In this document: positions 55,633 through 64,000 of the stretch, one piece after another | How positions within the stretch are numbered: position 1 is the first letter of the stretch | Layout of the letters: every line of letters starts with the position of its first letter | Assembly (NCBI RefSeq): GCF_001713475.1 | Contig: NZ_CP016499.1 | Span: forward strand, 372,001 to 436,000 | Direction of reading: 5' to 3' | Source: Agrobacterium sp. RAC06 | GTDB lineage: Bacteria > Pseudomonadota > Alphaproteobacteria > Rhizobiales > Rhizobiaceae | DNA: 64,000 nucleotides | Program-made: the position numbers and the translations under genes | Notes under the pieces: model-generated | Told to the model about the DNA's origin: nothing | Databases searched by the model: none | The model's input: only the letters and a program-made list of their open reading frames with translations

Positions 55633-56210
55633 TCCGCATTTCCTTCATCCTCTGGGCCCTGATGCTGGTGACCTGGTGCGGCATGCGTTATCCGGCTATG
55701 CGTCGGGCGCGGCGGCAGAAGACGGCGGTCGACAAGCGCACGCCGCTCGACATTTCATTGCTCGTCTTCTGCACGTTCGGGCTGGTTGTGATGCCGGTTC
55801 TCTGGCGGCTGGAGGTCCTGGGAGGGCTGGCCGATCGCGGGCAGGGGGGTGTGACCCTTGTCCTCGGGACGCTCTCCGGGATCGCCTTTCTATGGCTCTT
55901 CCGCCGCAGCCACAAGGATCTCGGCAAGAACTGGTCGGTGACGCTAGAAGTGCGCGAAGGACACCTGCTGGTCACCGGCGGTGTCTACGCCTATGTGCGT
56001 CACCCGATGTATGCCTCCTTCCTGCTCTGGGGCGTGACCCAGGCGCTGCTCATTCCCAACTGGATTGCAGGCCTTGCCGGACTGGTCGCCGTCTTTGCCC
56101 TTTATGCCGTGCGTCAGTCACGCGAGGAGGCGATGATGCGGGACACCTTCGGAGCCGAATACGACGCCTATTGCGCCCGCACCAAGCGGCTGGTTCCCGG
56201 CATATTCTGA
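55629..56210 (+). CDS. Isoprenylcysteine-methyltransferase/PEMT-like membrane protein
   Basis: A 193-residue membrane protein with four or five hydrophobic helices. The C-terminal part has GGVYAYVRHPMYASFLLWGV and EEAMMRDTFGAEYDAYCARTKRLVPGIF, the SAM-binding RHPMY and late E-E...YDAY blocks of the ICMT/PEMT (and NnrU-like) families. Substrate is unknown. Possibly a phospholipid or quinone methylase. Its ATG overlaps the stop of the hydrolase gene, so the two are translationally coupled. Confidence 0.8.
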   Translation: MIRISFILWALMLVTWCGMRYPAMRRARRQKTAVDKRTPLDISLLVFCTFGLVVMPVLWRLEVLGGLADRGQGGVTLVLGTLSGIAFLWLFRRSHKDLGKNWSVTLEVREGHLLVTGGVYAYVRHPMYASFLLWGVTQALLIPNWIAGLAGLVAVFALYAVRQSREEAMMRDTFGAEYDAYCARTKRLVPGIF

Positions 56211-56215
56211 GCGCC

Positions 56216-56833
56216 TCAGCGACGACGAAGCGCCTGCTTGATTTCCTTGATCGACCGCTCGTGCAGCTTCGGGTTCTTGTCGATGTTGAAATGGCCGATG
56301 CCACTGATCGCCGTTTCGCCCTGGCGCAGGTTGATGTTGGCGAGTTCGCCCTTGAAGCCGGGCGCGGGCAGGACGGGTGACCAGAGGTTTTCGCCGCCGG
56401 TGTAGAAGTTCAGCGTCTTCTTGACGTTGGCGGGCACAGGCCCCTTGCCGGTCGGATCGAAGCTCAGGATCAGAGCGACCGGGATCTTCATTGGCTGCAA
56501 GGCGCGTGCAACTGAAAAGGTCATGTCGGCCCCGAGCGAATGCCCGACCAGGACTATCGGGCGGGCACCCTTCGAGGCGCGGTAGCGATCGGCAATCCTG
56601 CGTGCAAAGGTCTGAGCATTCGGGAGAGACATCACCTGCGCGTTGACGCCATCCGCCTTCAGCTGCTGCCCCAGGGTATTCAGACCCGTCGAGAAAATAT
56701 CGGCAAATCCGCGAAACAGGTAAACCTGGCCATTCGGCTGCTGCGGCTTTCGGGGCTTTGCGGCTTCGGCGGGCAGTACGGAGGCTGCGAGAAAGAGAGA
56801 TGCGTGGGAGAGGAGGGTGCGCCTGGAAATCAT
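56216..56833 (-). CDS. Exported serine-hydrolase-like protein
   Basis: A 205-residue protein with a twin-arginine-looking leader (MISRRTLLSHASLFLAASVLPAEA, about 24 residues). The mature part is a small alpha/beta-hydrolase fold with GHSLGAD (nucleophile elbow), an entry YLFRGFADIFSTG, and the late GHFNIDKN His. The ATG at 56833 lies at the leader; an upstream ATG at 56905 adds an unlikely tail. It is convergent with the methyltransferase gene (5 bp between stops). Confidence 0.75.
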   Translation of the reverse strand: MISRRTLLSHASLFLAASVLPAEAAKPRKPQQPNGQVYLFRGFADIFSTGLNTLGQQLKADGVNAQVMSLPNAQTFARRIADRYRASKGARPIVLVGHSLGADMTFSVARALQPMKIPVALILSFDPTGKGPVPANVKKTLNFYTGGENLWSPVLPAPGFKGELANINLRQGETAISGIGHFNIDKNPKLHERSIKEIKQALRRR

Positions 56834-57012
56834 GTCTGAAGGACATCCTCGAAAATGGAGTGCTTTCGGATTCATGCATGATTTGACGAGCCTGACAACC
56901 GACATGCCGGGCCATCGGCCCTGTACTTCGCCCTTGTCGGCAGGCTAGAACGGGCGCACCCCGGACGGCGCCAGATTTCGCGCCTCTCTTTCACGGATCA
57001 GAAAGGCCACTC

Positions 57013-57840
57013 ATGACCGCGACCATCGATATCGCCGCCCTTGCAAATCTCCTGCAGGAGGCTGCCGTCGAAGAGATCCTGCCGCGCTTCCGCAATCTCG
57101 GCGACGGTGATGTCAGGATGAAGACCGAAGCGATCGACCTGGTGACAGAAGCGGACGAGGCTGCCGAGCGTGTCATCCGCAAGGGGATCGAGGCTATCAT
57201 GCCTGATGCCCTGTTCGTCGGCGAGGAATCGGTCGCGGCCGATCCGGCGCTTCTCGATCGACTGAAGGGCGCCGAGCTTGCCGTCGTGGTCGATCCGATC
57301 GACGGGACCTTCAACTTCGCATCGGGGCTAACACTGTTCGGCATGATCCTCGCCGTGGTGTCCAAGGGCGAAACCATCGGCGGCGTCATCTACGACCCGA
57401 TCGGTAACGACTGGGCGCTGGTAGAGAAGGGATCGGGTGCCTGGATCTATCGGCCAGATGGCAGCCAGGAGCAGATGCAGGTGCGGCCCAGCGGCCCGCT
57501 CGAACAGATGATCGGGATCGCCAATACCGGTTTCTTCGATATCGAGACTCGCCGAAAGATCCTGTCCAATCTCGCAGAGGTCCGTCTCTTCACCAGCTAT
57601 CGCTGTGCCGCCCATGAATACCGGCTGCTCGGCCAGGGGCATATGGATTTTGCCATGTACAACAAGCTGATGCCCTGGGACCACCTCGCCGGCGCGCTGA
57701 TGATGCAGGAGGCGGGCGCCCATGTCGCGCGCTTCGATGGTTCGCCCTACCTGCCGCATCATACGTCGGGCGGACTGCTCGTGGCCTCCGATGCCGACGC
57801 CTGGCAGGAGTTGCGCGAACGCATCTTCACCGTCGACTGA
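57013..57840 (+). CDS. Inositol monophosphatase-family phosphatase 2
   Basis: A 275-residue phosphatase, paralogue of the gene at 53387. The metal motifs are GEESVAA, DPIDGTFNFASG and WDHLAGALMMQEAGAHV. It starts with an AAAGGCC-type ribosome site. It shares the FRxLG(D/A) start and the end pattern GGxLxAxDADxWxxxxxRxF/V. Both lack obvious signals for export, so they act in the cytoplasm. Confidence 0.9.
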   Translation: MTATIDIAALANLLQEAAVEEILPRFRNLGDGDVRMKTEAIDLVTEADEAAERVIRKGIEAIMPDALFVGEESVAADPALLDRLKGAELAVVVDPIDGTFNFASGLTLFGMILAVVSKGETIGGVIYDPIGNDWALVEKGSGAWIYRPDGSQEQMQVRPSGPLEQMIGIANTGFFDIETRRKILSNLAEVRLFTSYRCAAHEYRLLGQGHMDFAMYNKLMPWDHLAGALMMQEAGAHVARFDGSPYLPHHTSGGLLVASDADAWQELRERIFTVD

Positions 57841-57845
57841 TCAGG

Positions 57846-57882
57846 AAAAAGGCCCGGCGATGACCGGGCCTTTCGCTTTTCT
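57846..57882. terminator. Bidirectional terminator between IMPase 2 and bcr
   Basis: Stem AAAGGCCCGG (57848-57857) / CCGGGCCTTT (57864-57873), loop CGATGA, with T-rich tails on both strands. Confidence 0.9.
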
Positions 57883-57895
57883 GAGGTGTCTTGGA

Positions 57896-59143
57896 TCAGA
57901 CCGGCTTGTTGTGGGCCTGGAACAGCCGACCCTTCTCGCCGATCAGCACGAAGATCAGACCGATCACCGAGACCACGAAGAAGCCTGTGACCATCGGCAG
58001 TGCGGTGCCATCGAAAGCCTGGCCAATGGCCGCGCCGATGATCGAGCCGCCGATCGTGCCCATGAAGCCTAGAACCGACGACGCGGTGCCCGCGACATGG
58101 CCGAGGGGCTCCATGGCCAGCGAGTTGAAGTTCGAACCGATCCAGCCGAACTGGAACATCGCCAGCGAGAAGAAGGTGATGAACAGGAAGAAGGGCATCG
58201 GCTGGGGGCCGAGTACCTGCACCACCAGCCAGATCAGGTTGATCGCGATGAAGCCGAGCAGCGAGCCATGCGAGAGCTTGCGCATCCCGAAGCGGCCGAC
58301 CAGCTTGGCATTGACGAAGGACGACAGTGCCATGAACAGGGCCACTGCCGCGAAGGCGACCGGGAACCAGACGCCCAGACCATAAATGCCGACATAGACC
58401 TGTTGGGCGGAATTGATGAAGCCGAACAGCGCGCCGAAGATGAAGGTGCTGGCGATGGTGTAACACAGCGCCACACGGTCGGTGAGGACGATGCGGAAGC
58501 CGTCGAAGATCACCTTCACGGTGAAAGGACGGACATCTGCGGGCGCCAGCGTCTCCGGCAGGCGGACATACATCCACACGCCGACGATCACCGCGATTAC
58601 CGCCATGAAGACGAAGATCCAGTGCCAGTCGCCGAACAGCATGATCACCTGACCTGTGCCGGGAGCGACGACCGGAATGACCATGAAGACCATCATGATC
58701 AGCGACATGACTTCCGCCATCTGGCGGCCACCGAAAACGTCACGGACAATCGAGACCGTGATGACGCGGGTTGCAGCCGAGCCGATGCCCTGGATGAAGC
58801 GCAGGATCAGCAGTGATTCGAAGGAGGGAACAAAGACGACGGCAAGCGACGACACGACGTAGATCGCCAGGCCGATGATCATCGGAATGCGCCGCCCGAA
58901 GCGGTCGGCGATCGGGCCGTAAAAGAGCTGGGCGAAGCCGAATCCGATCAGGTAGGCGGAAACGACATACTGGCGATGATTTTCGTTTTCGACATTCAGA
59001 GCCGCGCCAATTTCCTGGAGACCCGGCAGCATGATGTCGATCGCAAGCGCGTTGAGCGCCATCAGGAATGCCATCAGCGCGATGAATTCGGCACGTCCCA
59101 TTCCCCCAAGTGTCTTGGGAGGGGACTGTAATGAATCTGACAT
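57896..59143 (-). CDS. Bcr/CflA-type MFS drug-resistance transporter
   Basis: A 415-residue exporter of the DHA1 family. It has about 12 hydrophobic helices and typical motifs: ALAIDIMLPGLQEIG (helix 1), YGPIADRFGRRIPMIIG (motif A), ILRFIQGIGSAATRVI (motif B), PVVAPGTGQVIM (motif C). Members export bicyclomycin, chloramphenicol or related compounds. A long perfect inverted repeat lies just upstream of the ATG and may serve in its regulation. Confidence 0.92.
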   Translation of the reverse strand: MSDSLQSPPKTLGGMGRAEFIALMAFLMALNALAIDIMLPGLQEIGAALNVENENHRQYVVSAYLIGFGFAQLFYGPIADRFGRRIPMIIGLAIYVVSSLAVVFVPSFESLLILRFIQGIGSAATRVITVSIVRDVFGGRQMAEVMSLIMMVFMVIPVVAPGTGQVIMLFGDWHWIFVFMAVIAVIVGVWMYVRLPETLAPADVRPFTVKVIFDGFRIVLTDRVALCYTIASTFIFGALFGFINSAQQVYVGIYGLGVWFPVAFAAVALFMALSSFVNAKLVGRFGMRKLSHGSLLGFIAINLIWLVVQVLGPQPMPFFLFITFFSLAMFQFGWIGSNFNSLAMEPLGHVAGTASSVLGFMGTIGGSIIGAAIGQAFDGTALPMVTGFFVVSVIGLIFVLIGEKGRLFQAHNKPV

Positions 59144-59161
59144 GAATAATGACCTTAGAAC

Positions 59162-59198
59162 GGCATGAAGGCGTTGCTTGGGACAACGCCTTCATGCC
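59162..59198. repeat. 15-bp perfect inverted repeat before bcr
   Basis: GGCATGAAGGCGTTG (59162-59176), loop CTTGGGA, CAACGCCTTCATGCC (59184-59198). It sits 18 bases upstream of the bcr ATG, downstream of grxD. No T-run follows on the minus strand, so it is not a clear terminator; TTTTTT follows on plus. Confidence 0.7.
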
Positions 59199-59231
59199 TG
59201 GAGATTTTTTGAAGCCTTGCGGCTGATGTTG

Positions 59232-59564
59232 TCAGGCAGCGCCGCGGACGGCGATGCCCTGATCTTCGAAATGCTTCTGCAGTTCGCCCGCCTGGAACAT
59301 CTCGCGAACGATGTCACAACCGCCGACAAACTCACCCTTGATGTAGAGCTGCGGGATCGTCGGCCAGTTGGAATACTGCTTGATTCCTTCGCGGATTTCC
59401 ATGTCGGCCAGCACGTTCACGCCCTTGTAGTCCACGCCGAGGTAGTCAAGAATCTGAACCACCTGACCGGAGAAGCCACACTGCGGAAACTGCGGGCTGC
59501 CCTTCATGAACAGGACGACATCGTTGGTCTTGACTTCGTTGTCGATGAATTCGTGGGCGCTCAT
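59232..59564 (-). CDS. grxD: Monothiol glutaredoxin, CGFS type
   Basis: A 110-residue Grx4-type protein carrying [2Fe-2S] clusters with glutathione. The active-site motif is PQCGFSGQ (C29), and [20 protein letters not shown] is the conserved GSH-binding block. The ATG at 59564 has AGGAAG about 8 bases upstream. A known functional partner is BolA, encoded 1.7 kb away at 61241 on the same strand. Single-gene unit. Confidence 0.95.
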   Translation of the reverse strand: MSAHEFIDNEVKTNDVVLFMKGSPQFPQCGFSGQVVQILDYLGVDYKGVNVLADMEIREGIKQYSNWPTIPQLYIKGEFVGGCDIVREMFQAGELQKHFEDQGIAVRGAA

Positions 59565-59671
59565 AGCATTCTTCCTTTTCACATGCCGTTCAAGGCGGCA
59601 GCTTCGATCTGTCGTAGAAATAGCAACACGGTTTTACTTTTGCCAGTGGCGACTTTGCGACAGCGCCGGAA

Positions 59672-59902
59672 TTAACGGCTGCGCTGGCGGCTACGCTTGG
59701 CAGCCGTGCGGCGACGGCTCACTTGTTTGCGGGGAGGGGCTTTGACACGTTTCGTCGTCTTGCGGACATAACGGCCCGTGGTCGCGGAGCGGGTCTGGCG
59801 CTTGCGCCTGCGCGTGGTGCCCTTGCGGGTCGACTTCTTGAGTATTTCCTTCAGCACGCCCTCTACGACGTCCTTGACGATGTTGCCGATCAGATCCGCC
59901 AT
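59672..59902 (-). CDS. Small highly basic protein
   Basis: A 76-residue protein. The first 20 residues form an amphipathic helix (MADLIGNIVKDVVEGVLKEIL). The rest is almost entirely Lys, Arg, Thr and Ser, reminiscent of histone H1-like or phage tail-type basic tails, and probably binds nucleic acid or another polyanion. GGAGGAAAG sits right before the ATG. No family is recognised. It could be a novel nucleoid or RNA-binding small protein. Confidence 0.6.
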   Translation of the reverse strand: MADLIGNIVKDVVEGVLKEILKKSTRKGTTRRRKRQTRSATTGRYVRKTTKRVKAPPRKQVSRRRTAAKRSRQRSR

Positions 59903-60024
59903 CTTTCCTCCCCCATGCCCTCGAATTGAGAGGGTTTTTGTTCCCTCTGCTCTTTAAATCAGCGCAATTCTCGTCTAGCAAGCGCCACCTGCGGCGGCGA
60001 GCCGTCTATCAAGTGACCGTCTCA

Positions 60025-61182
60025 ATGATCCAAAGCCGCATCGTGCTGCATTTCCCGGGCTTCGAACCCCTCGACGCCGAAGCCCATCGTCAGCGCTACA
60101 AGCGTTCTGCAGCGCAAGCCTCGGCCGTCTGGCCGGCGCGGTTTGAGGTCGGTGACCTCTTGGTTGACGGGCAGGGTGCGCATTTCGCGGTGAATGCCCT
60201 TGGGGACGGTTATGCGGTCCGGTCGCAGATCCATGTTTTCGACCATAATGCCCTGATTTCTGCCATGCGGTCAGAGCCGCTCTGGATGCAGATTGCGAAA
60301 GGCTTCAAGGCGGGCTTTGACGTGGTGCGGCAGGGCGGTGCCTGGCGCTATTCTCGCAACGCCTGGCGCTTTGGTCTGTTCTTTCTCTTCCCCTTCCTGT
60401 TCGTGGCCGCGGGCCTCGCGCTTGCGGTGAACATCGCGGCCATTCCCTCTACCTTCGAGCTCTCCGCCTGGTGGTTCCTGCTGGCACTTCCTGCCGGCTA
60501 TCTCGTCTTCCGCCACGGGGTCATTCCGTTTTCGGACCGGTACCACGTCCTGCATCTGCTTGCAGACTGGCGCCTCGCCGTGGCGGTCGCGGAAAATCGC
60601 CGAGAGATCGATGCCTTCATCGAGCGGGCAGCAGACGAGGCGGCTTCGGCCTTGAAAGGCCCAGCCGACGAAATTCTTGTTACATCCCATAGCATGGGTG
60701 CGAATTTCGCCATTTCCGTCGTGGCCCGGCTTCTCGAGAAGTCACCGGGAGCGCTCCAAGGGCGACGGCTCGTCTTCGTTACCCTGGGCGGTGCCGCCCT
60801 GCAGTGCAGCCTTCTGTCGTCTGCGTCCGTCCTCAGGCAACGGATTGGCGCGCTCGCGCGCCATCCATCCGTCGACTGGTTCGATATCCAGTGTCTCACG
60901 GACCCGATCCATCTCTATAAATGCCACACCGTTGCGCTGTCGGGACATTCAAACGCGCCGCAGCCCAAGCTTGTCTTTATCCGCTTCAAGCATGCGCTCT
61001 CTGCGGAGCGCTATCAGAAGAACCGCCGCGACTTCTTGAGAATGCACCGGCAATATGTGCTGGGACCGGATCAGCCGAGCGGTTTCGACTTCACGCTGAT
61101 GACGGCGGGACCGTTGCCGGCGCGTTCGTTCGAAGCGCTGGAATCGGCAAAGCCCCCGAAACTCGAAGCCTTCGCAATATAA
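60025..61182 (+). CDS. Two-helix membrane serine-hydrolase-like protein 2
   Basis: A 385-residue paralogue of the protein at 54427-55632. Shared blocks in the same order: a Pro/Phe-rich opening (RIVLHFPGFEPLDAEAH), the RNAWRFGLFFLFPFLF first helix (about 118-140), a second helix near 150-170, EILVTSHSMGANFAISV, FDIQCLTDPIHLYKC, RMHRQYVL. The nucleophile elbow is S-H-S-M-G rather than G-H-S-T-G, so the first Gly is lost but Ser is kept. The start could be the ATG at 60025 or GTG at 60013, with no strong ribosome site. Stands alone between the basic protein and bolA. Confidence 0.62.
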   Translation: MIQSRIVLHFPGFEPLDAEAHRQRYKRSAAQASAVWPARFEVGDLLVDGQGAHFAVNALGDGYAVRSQIHVFDHNALISAMRSEPLWMQIAKGFKAGFDVVRQGGAWRYSRNAWRFGLFFLFPFLFVAAGLALAVNIAAIPSTFELSAWWFLLALPAGYLVFRHGVIPFSDRYHVLHLLADWRLAVAVAENRREIDAFIERAADEAASALKGPADEILVTSHSMGANFAISVVARLLEKSPGALQGRRLVFVTLGGAALQCSLLSSASVLRQRIGALARHPSVDWFDIQCLTDPIHLYKCHTVALSGHSNAPQPKLVFIRFKHALSAERYQKNRRDFLRMHRQYVLGPDQPSGFDFTLMTAGPLPARSFEALESAKPPKLEAFAI

Positions 61183-61214
61183 AAAGGCCCGCCACTGATA
61201 GGGCAGGCCTTTTG
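61183..61214. terminator. Bidirectional terminator between the hydrolase-like gene and bolA
   Basis: Stem AAGGCCCGCC / GGCAGGCCTT with one mismatch, A-rich on one side and TTTT on the other, so T-tracts exist on both strands. Confidence 0.8.
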
Positions 61215-61240
61215 CGGTGTCTCGATCGGGTCGGCTTAAA

Positions 61241-61474
61241 TCAATCAGGGATGCTCGTCTGCAATGCCAGCGCATGCAGCACACCGCCCATATTGCCCTT
61301 CAAGGCGTCGTAGACCATCTGGTGCTGCTGGACGCGGCTCTTGCCCCGGAAGGCTTCGGCGACGACCTCGGCGGCATAGTGATCGCCGTCTCCCGCGAGG
61401 TCACGGATAACGACCTTGGCTCCCGGAATGCCGGCCTTGATCATGTCTTCGATGTCGCCTGGTTTCATCGGCAT
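61241..61474 (-). CDS. bolA: BolA-family protein
   Basis: A 77-residue BolA-fold protein of the Fe-S-trafficking type. Family pattern: VVIRDLAGDGDHYAAEVVAEAFRGKSRVQQHQMVYDAL, then LHALALQTSIP. The His of GDGDHY and the HQM His are the metal/cluster-facing residues in this class. GAGGG precedes the ATG. Downstream of purL on the same strand, and close to grxD, its usual partner. Confidence 0.94.
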   Translation of the reverse strand: MPMKPGDIEDMIKAGIPGAKVVIRDLAGDGDHYAAEVVAEAFRGKSRVQQHQMVYDALKGNMGGVLHALALQTSIPD

Positions 61475-61539
61475 GTAATGGATCCCTCATGCAAATCAGC
61501 TATGCGAGAACTATCGTGCATTCGCAGAAGCGATTCAAT

Positions 61540-61560
61540 GGGGCAGGCAGCGCCTACCCC
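61540..61560 (-). repeat. Hairpin between purL and bolA
   Basis: GGGGCAGGC / GCCTACCCC with one G-U pair and loop AGC, 28 bases after the purL stop on the minus strand. No T-run follows, so it is an RNA hairpin of unproved role. Confidence 0.45.
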
Positions 61561-61588
61561 ATGCTCCACAGGCATGTGATCGCAGGCT

Positions 61589-63811
<2,223 letters not shown>

Positions 63812-64000
63812 CTGGCTCTCAGGGCAACGGGAGATCGGTGGGAGATCGGTTTCGAGGCAGGCTATAACCCAAGCCTGCGCCCGGCGCACTTGAAAAATGC
63901 GCGCAATCAAGCCTTTCCTGCGGCTTTCCAGCACAAGAAGCCTTAGCTTTTTCCGATGGTCAGACGATGGCGCTGGTGCCAAGCGGCGACTGGTCTAGGA
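63812..64000. other. Upstream of purL to the window edge
   Basis: 189 bp. I see no gene or clear promoter. In other rhizobia purQ, purS and purC lie nearby, but they are not in this window. Confidence 0.3.

Noticed and set aside
53387..61182. Defence island
   Set aside because: The hydrolases, phosphatases, transporter and glutaredoxin lack nuclease, helicase or toxin domains, and base composition matches the surroundings.

Overview
The window looks like core chromosome of an alphaproteobacterium of the order Hyphomicrobiales (Rhizobiales), most likely family Rhizobiaceae (Rhizobium/Agrobacterium/Sinorhizobium group). The evidence is high GC with strong third-position bias, so that long antisense shadow ORFs appear everywhere; a two-domain malic enzyme of the rhizobial Dme type; CckA upstream of recA-alaS; a giant GPR/RgsE-type polar growth protein; a monocistronic rpsD; a DksA without the full zinc-finger cysteines; and a recA promoter with an alphaproteobacterial GAAC-N7 direct-repeat type SOS box. 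No rRNA, tRNA, IS element, prophage or CRISPR array was seen, and coding is almost continuous.

Layout. 1-2.4 kb: a truncated DUF2865 secreted protein and a LuxR-LuxI quorum-sensing pair. 2.5-5.9 kb: malic enzyme, and divergently an LpxH-like metallophosphoesterase. 6-10 kb: an Mla-type lipid transport operon (permease, ATPase, MCE protein, lipoprotein). 10.1-16 kb: the 1950-residue membrane-anchored coiled-coil GPR/RgsE homologue. 16.5-20 kb: a degenerate Hpt protein, a [2Fe-2S] ferredoxin, a DUF922 zinc peptidase and the folP-folB-folK operon. 20-24 kb: a small secreted protein, the YcjX/YcjF pair and a SixA-like phosphatase. 24-29 kb: dksA, a FliO-like Pro/Ala-rich membrane protein and cckA. 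29-35 kb: pseudouridine catabolism (psuK-psuG), recA and alaS. 35-45 kb: a diguanylate cyclase, a SulP transporter, an STM3941-like membrane protein, icd, two tandem paralogous secreted proteins, trmJ-murI and a CNNM/CorC-type protein. 44.7-50.3 kb: a candidate 30-residue ORF, a DUF1127 protein, an MFS transporter, a HerA/DUF87-like ATPase, pepT and a D,D-carboxypeptidase. 50.3-53.3 kb: rpsD with a structured leader, glsA and ttcA. 53.4-61.2 kb: two inositol-monophosphatase paralogues and two paralogous two-TM serine-hydrolase-like proteins, with a methyltransferase-like membrane protein, a small hydrolase, a Bcr/CflA transporter, the monothiol glutaredoxin grxD and a tiny basic protein. 61.2-63.8 kb: bolA and purL.

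How parts fit. Most genes are housekeeping: folate synthesis, purine synthesis, tRNA modification and charging, cell wall (MurI, D,D-carboxypeptidase, GPR) and the cell-cycle kinase CckA. GrxD and BolA are known partners in Fe-S handling and lie close together. PsuK and PsuG form a two-step pathway from pseudouridine to uracil and ribose-5-phosphate. The least explained parts are the duplicated hydrolase/phosphatase neighbourhood (53.4-61.2 kb), the tandem secreted paralogues at 40.4-41.5 kb, the Hpt protein without a phospho-accepting histidine, and several structured intergenic regions: the rpsD leader, a 15-bp perfect inverted repeat before bcr, and a minus-strand terminator with no adjacent gene.

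All calls come from reading the sequence and from memory of protein families. No database search was run.
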